From: AWTP1-13 sp963827545
Lineage (GTDB): Bacteria > Pseudomonadota > Alphaproteobacteria > Rhizobiales > Hyphomicrobiaceae
Length of the DNA: 64,000 nt
Reading direction: 5' to 3'
NCBI GenBank assembly: GCA_963827545.1
Contig: CAWHBI010000028.1
Span: forward strand, 62,001-126,000
Each line of letters starts with the position of its first letter. Position 1 is the first letter of the stretch. A program made the position numbers and the translations under genes. Positions 56,249 to 64,000 of this stretch are shown here, piece by piece. The notes under the pieces are model-generated. The model made no database searches and had not been told where the DNA came from. It was given only the letters and a program-made list of their open reading frames with translations.

Positions 56249-57095
56249 ATGCCAAGCTTTGCAAGAGCAACCTGTATGCGCGGCCTTGTGGCGGCGGCTA
56301 TCGCTGTCGTGCTCCTCGCCGGCGCAGATCGCGTGCCGGCTGCCGGACTGCGGGCTCCAGGTCGACAGCAACGCTGCCCAACAGTCGCAGGCACAACTCG
56401 TCGCGTGCGCTTTGGCTGAATTGCAGCCTTCGTCGCCCGGCACCCCCCAGCTCTATTTCGTAGGTTTTGCGGGCTACGGACCGGAGGCTGTCTTCAAGCG
56501 CGAGGTGGTGGCCGTGCGCGACCTGTTCAACGAGCGGTTCGGCACCAGGGGCAGGTCCGTCGCCCTCATCAATCATGCGAGCACGGCAAGCGAGGTCCCG
56601 CTCGCCACCCCGCAGAACCTCGAGCGGGTGCTGCGGCATCTGGGCGAGATCATGGACACGAGCCGCGACACCCTCTTCCTGTTCCTCACCTCGCACGGCG
56701 AGCGCGCAGTGCTGGTGGTGGAAATGCAGGGCATACAACTTGCGAACCTCACGCCGGTCAGGCTCAAGGGCATGCTCGACCGCTCCGGCATCAGGAACCG
56801 CGTGATTGTCGTTTCGTCCTGTCACTCGGGAAGCTTCATCCCGGCGCTGGCCGGCCCCACGACGCTGGTCATCACGGCGGCCCGCGCCGACCGCGCGTCG
56901 TTCGGCTGCGACGACACGCGGGAGTGGACGTACTTCGGCGACGCCTATTTCAACCAGGCCCTCAGGCACGAGACGTCGTTCAAGCGCGCGTTCGCGCGGG
57001 CCAAGGGCCTCGTGGAGCAATGGGAGAAGGCCGAGAAGCTCATACCCTCGCTGCCGCAGATGATGGGCGGGGAAGCGCTGCCGGTCGGCGAATGA
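56249..57095 (+). pseudogene. C13 (legumain-like) cysteine peptidase, one frameshift near the N-terminus
   Basis: Clan CD peptidase. ATG 56249 opens a signal peptide (MRGLVAAAIAVVLLAGA) in one frame; the catalytic domain is in the next frame from about 56350: LYFVGFAGYGPEAVFKREVV, the catalytic His in FLFLTSHGE and the catalytic Cys in IVVSSCHSGSF, ending FKRAFARAKGLVEQWE. The length of 847 is one over a multiple of three, so one extra base in the 56330-56360 region explains it. Bacterial C13 proteins are poorly known; relatives are secreted or membrane attached. It lies just beyond the PAAR-CHAT operon and the coiled-coil gene. Confidence 0.78.
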
Positions 57096-57148
57096 GGCGT
57101 GGGCCGAACAGGCAAGGTGCGGTCAGCTCGCTCTCGGTTTCGGATTTC

Positions 57149-57247
57149 GTAGGGCGCAATAGGCGTAAGCCGTATTGCGCCGTCTTCCTGGCGCATGAAC
57201 CGGTGGGGGCGCAACGGCGCAATGCGCTGCCGCTTATTGCGCCCTAC
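57149..57247. repeat. GTAGGGCGCAATA palindromic intergenic repeat
   Basis: GTAGGGCGCAATAGGCG (57149-57165) pairs with CGCTTATTGCGCCCTAC (57231-57247). Inside, GTAAGCCGTATTGCGC forms a secondary arm. The type is a common short interspersed palindrome in proteobacteria. Confidence 0.75.
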
Positions 57248-57274
57248 AGCCTGCAACCGAGGTCCTGGCCTCGC

Positions 57275-58249
57275 CTAGAACCACACCCCCGTCCAGCGGT
57301 AGCGCGGGCGCATGGCGACGGGGCCGAAGCCGACCAGCGACGCCATCGGCTCCTCGGCCATGGGCATCTGCGGCAGCATAGGGCGCTCGGTCAGCGCGCG
57401 CAGGCGCGCCACGCGCTCCTCGGTGAGGGGATGCGAGCGCAGGAGAGACGGCTGAGGAATGCGCCGGCCGGGAACCGGCAACGTCATGTCCTCCCAGAAG
57501 CGACCCTGGTAGCGCTCGAGCTTTTCCAGCGCCGAGGCGAGCGCGGCCGGGTCGCCGGTGAGGCTGACGGCTTCCAGGTCGGCGTCGTACTCGCGCGTGC
57601 GCGACAGCGCGAGCTGGATCAGGCTGCCCGCCGTGGGCGCGAGGTAGAGCAGAACGAGTTCGGCGAGCGGGGTCTCGGCTTCGCCCAGCAGGAACGCCGG
57701 CAGATTGAACAGGGCCAGGAACAGCGCGAGGTAGGCCAGCGCCTGCGTGAAACGCGTCATCACGTCGGCCAGTCCCATGACGGCCAGGTCGTTGTTGCGG
57801 ATGTGGCTGATCTCGTGCGCCAGCACGCCGGCAAGCTCGCTCAGATTGAGGCGCCGCAGGAGGCCCTCGGTAATCCCGATCACGGCCTTCTGTGGCGTGC
57901 CGGTGGCAAAGGCGTTCAGCGTCATGCTCGGGATGATGTAGATCCGGGGCGGGGCCGGAAGCTCGGCGCGGTCGCTCAGAGCATCGATGAGGTGAACGAT
58001 CTGGCCGCCATGCTGCGGATCGAGCCGGCGCGCACGGTACAGCCCCATGATGATCTCGGGCGGGATGCGCGGGGCAAAGGCATAGATCAGCCCGATGACG
58101 ACGAGCGTGGCGGCGACGCCCATGCCGCCCCAGATCAGCCACGCCGAAAAGCCGGTGACCAGCCCGAGGCCGCCGACCAGCAGGGCGGAGTGCAGCGTGT
58201 TGCGGGCCTTGTGCGCGCGAAGCTGGCCTTCGTCGAGAAAGGGTGTCAT
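57275..58249 (-). CDS. M48-family (HtpX-like) membrane metalloprotease
   Basis: 324 residues from ATG 58249; a longer frame to 58444 is not conserved. Two membrane segments lie near 22-60 (LLVGGLGLVTGFSAWLIWGG, VAATLVVIGLIYAFA), the zinc motif HEISH is at 145-149, the third zinc ligand Glu is in SRTREYDAD, and a C-terminal HPLTEERVARL follows. It differs from true HtpX by its lone placement and its N-terminus, so a general M48 label is safer. It probably degrades damaged membrane proteins. Confidence 0.88.
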   Translation of the reverse strand: MTPFLDEGQLRAHKARNTLHSALLVGGLGLVTGFSAWLIWGGMGVAATLVVIGLIYAFAPRIPPEIIMGLYRARRLDPQHGGQIVHLIDALSDRAELPAPPRIYIIPSMTLNAFATGTPQKAVIGITEGLLRRLNLSELAGVLAHEISHIRNNDLAVMGLADVMTRFTQALAYLALFLALFNLPAFLLGEAETPLAELVLLYLAPTAGSLIQLALSRTREYDADLEAVSLTGDPAALASALEKLERYQGRFWEDMTLPVPGRRIPQPSLLRSHPLTEERVARLRALTERPMLPQMPMAEEPMASLVGFGPVAMRPRYRWTGVWF

Positions 58250-58361
58250 GAGCCCCCATTGCCTCCGGCGGCGGGCGCCGGGCGTCCCGGCATCAGAATA
58301 GGACGCAACGGCGGGCCGGGCAAAGGTCTCGAGCCGCGATAGGAGCGTGGCGGCCGGTGTA

Positions 58362-59000
58362 TCAGAACTTCTCTGTGACAGTGGCGTCGGCTTCCCGCCG
58401 CGGCGCCGCGGCGGCAGCGGCAGCGGTGATGGCACCCAGAACATCCTCGGCCCGGTCCACCGTCACGAAGCGCACCTCCATGCTCTGCTGGATGAACGCT
58501 TCGCGGCGCATGTGATGCAGCAGCTCGAGAAACGGCGCCCAGAACCCCTCGATGTTGACCAGCACGATGGGCTTGGTGTGGCGGCCGAGCTGGGCCCACG
58601 TGAGCTGCTCCACCAGCTCCTCCAGCGTGCCGATGCCGCCGGGGAGCGCGACGAAGGCATCCGACCTGTCGAACATCAGCTTCTTGCGCTGGTGCATGTC
58701 CTCGACCACGATCATCTCGTGGGCGTCGCGCAGCATACGCTCCTTCTCCGACAGGAATTCCGGAATGATGCCGGTCACGTGTCCGCCGTGCGCCAGGACC
58801 GTGCGAGCAACCTCGCCCATGAGGCCGAGGCCGCCGCCGCCGTAGACGAGGCCGACGCCGGCTTCGGCGATCAAACGTCCGAATATGCGTGCCACTTGGG
58901 CGTAGGCGGGATTGATGCCGGGGTTGGAGCCACAGTAGACGCAGATGTTGCGGATGGGGCGGATTTTGGTACGGCTGAGTTTCTTGGTTCTTTGTTGCAT
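58362..59000 (-). CDS. LOG-family (TIGR00730) nucleoside monophosphate phosphoribohydrolase-like protein
   Basis: Rossmann-like protein of about 212 residues. NICVYCGSNPG opens the fold, VYGGGGLGLMGEVA binds the nucleotide, and ALPGGIGTLEELVEQLTW carries the PGGxGTxxE motif with the catalytic Glu. Members release the base from AMP-type nucleotides, some activating cytokinins. I prefer ATG 59000; 59042 is also open. It is divergent from the LysM gene. Confidence 0.9.
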   Translation of the reverse strand: MQQRTKKLSRTKIRPIRNICVYCGSNPGINPAYAQVARIFGRLIAEAGVGLVYGGGGLGLMGEVARTVLAHGGHVTGIIPEFLSEKERMLRDAHEMIVVEDMHQRKKLMFDRSDAFVALPGGIGTLEELVEQLTWAQLGRHTKPIVLVNIEGFWAPFLELLHHMRREAFIQQSMEVRFVTVDRAEDVLGAITAAAAAAAPRREADATVTEKF

Positions 59001-59312
59001 ATTTGCCTTGTGCTGATCGGCGTTCCGACGGCGGTCTCCCATGAGGATGCCTTGTTCTTGATCATGTTGTCATGTCTCGGGCCCCGGAGACGTAAATCGT
59101 AGCGACGGGGGGGCGGCCAAATTGCGGCGCACGGACGCAGGGCCAACTCCGGCGGCCGGCGGGGGCGGGCATCGAAACAGCCGTTTGCGGGTCTTTCGCG
59201 ATCTGGCTAAGGTTACCGTTCGCAGTTAACGGGCTCACAGAGAAATCCTACACAATACCCGGAAAACAAGGGCACTTCTTGCGGGCTTCGGGCTAGAGGA
59301 GGCAAGGCTCTC

Positions 59313-61220
59313 ATGAAGGCTGCGCGCGTGATCAAGGGGCCGCTGGCGGCCACGGTCGCCGTCGGGCTGGCTGTGCTGGTCCTGGCGGCTCCGGGCGCTG
59401 CCGCTGATGGGCAGGAGGATGTTCGCGCCCGTGCCGAAGGTCTGGCGGACGCCGCCTCGAAGGAATTCAACACCTTCATAGAGAGGCAGCGCCTGGCCCA
59501 GGCGCAGGGTCCGAGGTCGCAAACGCCGGGCGACACAAGGAAAAAAAGCGAAGAGCCCTGGCCGCCGCCGTTCAGATGGCTGCAATACTCGCGCCAGGAG
59601 TTCCAGGCCTTGATGCGCATGCTGGCCAGCGGCGTGCCGCCTCCGGCGCCATGGGACCCCGTGGCTGACGCGGAGAAGAAGGCCGCGGGCGCTCGGAAGG
59701 GGGAGGCCGACAAGGCTGCAGGCGCGCCGCCCAAAGCGGACCCGCCGCCTGCGAGCAAGGAGGCCGTCGCCAAGACACCCGAAGACAAGACACCTGAGGA
59801 AGAGCGCAAGCTCGCGGCAACGCGACGGGCTGAGGCGGACAAGCGCGCTGCAGAGGTGAAGCAGACCGAAGACGCCATGAAAGCCGCACAGGCCAAGAAG
59901 GCGGCCGATGCCAAGACAGCCGCCAACGCCAAAGCTGCTGACGACGCCAAGAGCGCCGCGGAGGCCAAAGCCGCCGAAGATGCCAAGAAGGCCGCGGAGG
60001 CAAAGCGGCTGGCCGACGCCAAGACTGCGGAGGAGGCCAAGAAGGCTGCCGACGCCAAAGCGGCCGAAGACGCCAAGAAGGCTGCAGAGGCAAAGAGGCT
60101 GGCCGACGCCAAGGCCGCTGATGAGGCCAAGAAGGCTGCCGACGCCAAAGCGGCCGAAGATGCCAAGAAGGCCGCGGAGGCAAAGCGGCTGGCCGACGCC
60201 AAGGCCGCTGATGAGGCCAAGAAGGTTGCTGACGCCAAAGCGGCCGAAGATGCCAAGAAGGCCGCGGAGGCAAAGCGGCTGGCCGACGCCAAGGCCGCTG
60301 ATGAGGCCAAGAAGGTTGCTGACGCCAAAGCGGCCGAGGATGCCAACAAGACCGCGGAAACAAAGCGGCTGGCCGACGCCAAGGCCGCTGATGAGGCCAA
60401 GAAGGCTGCTGACGCCAAAGCGGCCGAAGATGCCAAGAAGGCCGCGGAAGCAACGCGGCTGGCCGACGCCAAGGCCACTGATGAGGCCAAGAAGGCCGAT
60501 GCCAAAGCGGCCGAAGACGCCAAGAAGGCCGCAGAGGCAAAGCGGCTGGCCGACACCAAGGCTGCGGAGGCGGCCAAGAAGGCTGCCGAGGCCAAGGCGG
60601 CCGATGAGGCCAGGAAGGCAGCCGAGGCAAAGAGGGTAGCCGACGCCAAGGCCGCGGAGGACGCAAAGAAGGCGGTTGACACCAAGAGGGCAGCTGACGC
60701 GAAGGCTGCCGAGGATGCCAAGAAGGGGGAGGATGCGAGGAAGACCGCCGAGGCCAAGAAGGCCGCTGATGCCAAGGCGGCGGAGGCGAAGAGGGCCGCT
60801 GATGCAAAGGCTGCCGAGAACAAGAGGGTGGCCGACGCCAAGGCTGCAGACGACGCCAGGAAAGCGGCCGAAGCCAAAAAAGCCGCCGAGGCAAAGAAAG
60901 CGGCCGATGCAAAGCTAGCGGACGACGCGAGGAAGGCAGCCGACGCGAAGCGGACGGACGCCCAGAAGGCGCCAGCCACCGACAGTCCAAGCCGGCAGGC
61001 CGCACCCGCAACCTGCGAAAGAGCAGGGTCGAGGATCGATCTGCCCGGGTGGTATGTGGTGAAGGGCGGCGACACGCTCTGGGGCATTGCCCAGGTCTAC
61101 TACGGCTCCGGTGTGCGCTACCGGCGCATCCGGGCGGCCAACCGGCGCAGCATCCGCAATCCCCACATGATCCATGTCTGCCAGCGCATCTACATTCCGC
61201 GGGCGCCGCGCAGAGGCTGA
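59313..61220 (+). CDS. Secreted Ala/Lys-rich coiled-coil protein with C-terminal LysM
   Basis: 635 residues. A signal peptide (LAATVAVGLAVLVLAAPGAA) is followed by a 100-residue linker and then nearly 370 residues of Ala/Lys/Glu/Asp repeats of the type AKRLADAKAADEAKKAADAK, predicted to be one long helix or coiled coil. The C-terminal 50 residues are a LysM domain: GWYVVKGGDTLWGIAQVYYG and a closing VCQRIYIPR. LysM binds peptidoglycan, so the protein probably spans the periplasm as a rod anchored at the wall. The repeat block resembles TolA. A large antisense frame exists but is a by-product of the codon bias. Confidence 0.87.
   Translation: MKAARVIKGPLAATVAVGLAVLVLAAPGAAADGQEDVRARAEGLADAASKEFNTFIERQRLAQAQGPRSQTPGDTRKKSEEPWPPPFRWLQYSRQEFQALMRMLASGVPPPAPWDPVADAEKKAAGARKGEADKAAGAPPKADPPPASKEAVAKTPEDKTPEEERKLAATRRAEADKRAAEVKQTEDAMKAAQAKKAADAKTAANAKAADDAKSAAEAKAAEDAKKAAEAKRLADAKTAEEAKKAADAKAAEDAKKAAEAKRLADAKAADEAKKAADAKAAEDAKKAAEAKRLADAKAADEAKKVADAKAAEDAKKAAEAKRLADAKAADEAKKVADAKAAEDANKTAETKRLADAKAADEAKKAADAKAAEDAKKAAEATRLADAKATDEAKKADAKAAEDAKKAAEAKRLADTKAAEAAKKAAEAKAADEARKAAEAKRVADAKAAEDAKKAVDTKRAADAKAAEDAKKGEDARKTAEAKKAADAKAAEAKRAADAKAAENKRVADAKAADDARKAAEAKKAAEAKKAADAKLADDARKAADAKRTDAQKAPATDSPSRQAAPATCERAGSRIDLPGWYVVKGGDTLWGIAQVYYGSGVRYRRIRAANRRSIRNPHMIHVCQRIYIPRAPRRG
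59980..60510 (+). repeat. 90-bp tandem repeat inside the LysM protein gene
   Basis: The stretch GGCCGACGCCAAGGCCGCTG recurs at 60101, 60191, 60281 and 60371 (with a variant at 60461), exactly 90 bases apart, giving a 30-residue protein repeat. Copies are nearly identical at DNA level in the middle and degenerate at the ends, as expected for slippage or unequal recombination. Confidence 0.88.
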
Positions 61221-61323
61221 CAACGACTGATCGCGTGCGATCGGGCCTCGCGCCCGGTCGGGGCCCTACTACCTGCCCGCTTGGGGCATCGACAACCGCT
61301 GCCACCGGGGCTAAGCCTCACCC

Positions 61324-63322
61324 ATGCAACGCCCTCTTGGAAGCTCTGCCGGCGGCGCGATCGCCGGCGCGGCCGCGCGCCTCAAGCCGTCGCCCGAGCA
61401 ATTGCGCGTGCTCAGGGGGCTTGGGCCCTACGTGTGGCCTTCCGACCGGCCGGACCTGCAGGCCACCGTCGTCGTCTCGCTCGTGCTGATGCTGGCCGCG
61501 AAGCTCGTCACCGTCGCCATGCCCTTCACCTTCAAGTGGGCGACGGACGCGCTGGTGGCGGCGTCGGGCGGCAAGCTCCCGGACGCGGAGGCGCTGACCT
61601 GGCTGATCGGGGTGCCCGTGCTCGCCATCGTCATCTACGGCGCCACGCGCATCGCCATGACGCTGCTGGTGCAGGTGCGCGAAGGCATGTTCGCCAAGGT
61701 GGCCATGCACGCGGTGCGCAAGCTGGCACTCAACACGTTCCAGCACATGCATCGGCTGTCGCTGCGCTTTCACCTGGAGCGCAAAACCGGCGGCCTCACG
61801 CGCGTGCTGGAGCGCGGCCGGCTCGGCATCGAGAACATCTCGCGCATGGTGCTGATGACGTTCGTGCCGACCATCGTCGAGTTCGTGCTGGTGCTGGCCG
61901 TGTGCGCCTACGAATTCGACTGGCGCTATGTCGTCACCGTGCTGGCGATGATCGTGCTCTACCTGTGGTTCACGGTGCGGGCAACCAACTGGCGCATCAC
62001 GATCCGCCGGGCCATGAACGAGAGCGATACGGAAGCCAACACCAAGGCGATCGACAGCCTGCTCAACTATGAAACGGTAAAGTACTTCGGCGCCGAGGAG
62101 CGCGAGGCGGCGCGCTACGATCAGTCGATGGCGGCCTACGAGCGGGCGAGCATCAAGGCCTACACCTCGCTGGCCGTGCTCAACGCCGGCCAGGCGACCA
62201 TCTTCACCACGGCGCTGACGCTGTGCATGGTGATGGCGGGGCTCGACGTCGCTGCCGGACAGAGGACGGTCGGCCAGTTCGTGATGGTCAACGCCCTGCT
62301 GCTGCAGCTGTTCATTCCGCTCAACTTCATGGGCATGGTGTATCGCGAGATCAAGCAGTCGCTGACCGACATCGAGCGCATGATGGACGTGCTGGAGGTG
62401 GCGCCCGAGGTGGCGGACCGCCCGGGCGCCGCTGAGCTCAGGGTTGCGGGCGGCAGCATCCGCTTCGACAACGTGAAGTTCTGCTATGAGCCCGAGCGCA
62501 TCATTCTCGATGGCCTCTCCTTTGAGGTGCCGGCCGGCAAGATGGTGGCAATCGTCGGCCCGTCCGGAGCCGGCAAGTCGACGGTGTCGCGCATCCTCCT
62601 GCGCTTCTACGATGTGGCCGGTGGCCGCGTCACCATCGACGGCCAGGACATCACGTGAGGTCACGCAGAAGTCATTGCGCTCCGCGCTCGGCGTGGTGCC
62701 GCAGGACACCGTGCTGTTCAACGACACGATTCTCTACAACATCCGCTACGGCCGGCCCGACGCCAGCGACGAGGAGGTGCGGGAGGCCGCGCGCCTGGCC
62801 CAGATCGACGCCTTCATCGGCGCGCTGCCCGACGGCTATCGCTCCATGGTGGGCGAGCGGGGCCTCAAGCTCTCCGGCGGGGAGAAGCAGCGTGTGGCCA
62901 TCGCCCGCACCATCCTGAAGGGCCCGCCGATCCTGATCCTCGACGAGGCGACCAGCGCACTCGACAGCCACACCGAGAAGGAAATTCAAGACGCGCTCGA
63001 CGAGGTGGCCAGGCACCGCACCACTTTGGTCATCGCCCACCGGCTTTCCACCATCGTCGGCGCCGACAACATCCTGGTGCTCGATGGCGGCCGCCTGGTG
63101 GAGCAGGGGACCCACGGCGAGTTGCTGGCCACGGAGGGGCTCTACGCCAGCCTGTGGAACCGTCAGCGGCAGGCCGAGAAGGCGCGCGAGGAGCTGGCAG
63201 AGGCGCTGGCGCAGGATGGCCTGCGCATCACGGATGGCCGGCTCACCGGAGCAGCGGCGAGCTTGCCGGGGAGCCGCGTGGGCGCAGAGGACAGCCAGGA
63301 GCGGCTGCCATCGGCGACTTAG
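61324..63322 (+). pseudogene. Atm1-type ABC half-transporter, one frameshift at about 62656
   Basis: Exporter of the Atm1/HMT family, which moves glutathione-linked compounds or metals across the inner membrane. Six helices lie in residues 45-330, with the family motifs RALxxFxHMHRLSLRFHLER-like (HMHRLSLRFHLERKTGG) and NYETVKYFGAEERE. The ATPase has GPSGAGKST, VVPQDTVLFNDTILYNIRYG, LSGGEKQR, ILDEATSALD and the switch HRLST. The frame ends at TGA 62656 directly after DGQDIT; an extra base in ATCACGTGAGGTC explains it, as EVTQKSLRSALG continues in the next frame (1999 bases, one over a multiple of three). Repaired length is 665 residues. Confidence 0.87.
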
Positions 63323-63701
63323 CGCACCTGGCGGGCAAACCCGGTGCCCTGGAGAATGCGTTGAGACAACGGTAATCCGCCGCGCCCGCAATGCCGCGGC
63401 GGATCATTGGAATGGCTTCCCGCACCCAAACCATCAACGCCGATTATGACGACGGTACCATCCCCTCCGCAATATCGATGTAGCTGCACTGTAGTCGAAA
63501 TGACAAGCATTTGCAGTCACCTCTGTGACACACCATGAGATTTTTTGCGCTGGGCGGGGCACACGGAGCGACGGCGTGCGACCGCTGGGCGGACACAAAT
63601 GCGACGCTCTCATCGTTTCTTAACCCGCAACCAACGCGGCTAAGCTATTTTTTTAGCGGCTGAATTCCGGGCGGTGACGTCCCAACGAGCAGTGGCCTGT
63701 C
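63323..63701. other. Intergenic DNA after the ABC exporter
   Basis: About 380 bases without a gene. AT-richer than its surroundings from 63440 to 63660, so it probably holds the promoter of the next gene. Contains the hairpin listed separately. Confidence 0.45.
63375..63404. terminator. Strong hairpin downstream of the ABC exporter
   Basis: Perfect 10-bp stem ATCCGCCGCG/CGCGGCGGAT (63375-63384 with 63395-63404) with a 10-base loop, 53 bases after the exporter stop. It lacks a following T run, so termination would be weak or factor-assisted. Confidence 0.45.
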
Positions 63702-64000
63702 ATGGACGACGAAGCCAAAGGTGCAACGAGGTGGGCGCGGCTCGGTGAGCAGCTGCGGCCGTGGCGACTGCGCGCGCTGCTTCTGACCAAGCATACGGCG
63801 CGTCAGGTCCGCCCAGCGCTGCGGGCGTTTTGGCAGGCGGCCAAGCCCGTGCTGCGGACGGCACTGCAAATCTTCCTCGCGCTCATCATCCTGCTCGAGG
63901 AGTGGGGCTGGCGTCCGCTCGCCGATTTGCTGGGGCGGCTGGCCCGCTGGCGGCCGTGGGCGCTCGTCGAGTATGGCATCGCGCGCTTGCCGCCCTACGC
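63702..64000 (+). CDS. Partial membrane protein, cut off by the window end
   Basis: Open from ATG 63702 to the last base (about 99 codons). The Arg-rich N-terminus (RWARLGEQLRPWRLRALLLT) is followed by a hydrophobic segment (TALQIFLALIILLEEWGWRP) and the conserved-looking LADLLGRLARWRPWALVEYG. I recognise a type of short proteobacterial membrane protein but no named family. The rest lies outside the window. Confidence 0.6.
   Translation, partial: MDDEAKGATRWARLGEQLRPWRLRALLLTKHTARQVRPALRAFWQAAKPVLRTALQIFLALIILLEEWGWRPLADLLGRLARWRPWALVEYGIARLPPY

Noticed and set aside
59213..61087. Minus-strand open frame of 624 codons opposite the LysM protein
   Set aside because: It is the mirror of the Ala/Lys repeat codons, giving an ASAAFLASSAAL-like polymer. 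The sense frame has a signal peptide and a LysM domain.
62640..62670. Programmed plus-one frameshift at ACG TGA in the Atm1-type exporter, as in the RF2 gene of E. coli
   Set aside because: There is no CTT-TGA slippery site or internal Shine-Dalgarno, and nine other genes have the same kind of extra base without a stop codon at the site, so a shared technical cause is more likely.

Overview
The window looks like chromosomal DNA of a high-GC alphaproteobacterium, most likely of the order Hyphomicrobiales. The evidence is the order methylmalonyl-CoA epimerase, DUF1467, short prolyl-tRNA synthetase, single LolC/E-type permease, LolD; a DUF2865 protein beside cysS; citramalate synthase downstream of cysS; and strong GC-rich codon use. 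I see no plasmid, phage or replication-origin signature. Layout: 0-9.4 kb holds housekeeping and envelope genes (mce, proS, lolCD, a polyamine pair of ornithine decarboxylase plus agmatinase-family enzyme, a lytic transglycosylase, an MFS exporter). 9.5-13.2 kb holds a large AAA+ (ClpB-like) protein whose C-terminal quarter is homologous to release factor 2 without the GGQ domain, then an antisense tRNA-like relic and an intact tRNA-Val(CAC). 13.2-41.2 kb is a run of metabolic and transport genes (TAXI-type binding protein, lldD, aldo/keto reductase, tusA, an RND/MMPL exporter, two DMT exporters around a threonine aldolase, gph, an aldehyde dehydrogenase, rpiA, a BrnT/BrnA toxin-antitoxin pair, glutathione reductase, a YbdK-type ligase, class II DAHP synthase, nadE). 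41.5-47.7 kb carries cysS and cimA, but both are disturbed: cysS is broken in a low-GC stretch, its 3' end is present twice, the start of cimA is present twice with different codons, and two toxin-antitoxin modules (MNT/HEPN and RHH/PIN) sit beside them. 48-64 kb is meaB, then an accessory envelope region: an RTX protein bracketed by 103-bp direct repeats, a secreted PAAR protein followed by a secreted TPR-CHAT protease, a glyoxalase-TM-coiled-coil fusion, a C13 (legumain-like) peptidase, an M48 protease, a LOG-family protein, an Ala/Lys-rich LysM protein with 90-bp tandem repeats, and an Atm1-type ABC exporter. Functional links: mce and meaB serve the propionyl-CoA/methylmalonyl-CoA route; glutathione reductase and the YbdK ligase suggest thiol metabolism; LolCD, MltB, LysM, PAAR/CHAT, C13 and M48 proteins point to envelope maintenance. 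A pattern affects the whole window: at least ten conserved genes are broken by one frameshift each, and in every one of those ten the disturbance equals one extra base. Several are normally indispensable (DAHP synthase, nadE), so insertion-biased sequencing error is the simplest reading, but the regularity deserves a check against raw reads. Palindromic intergenic repeats of at least four families are scattered between genes.
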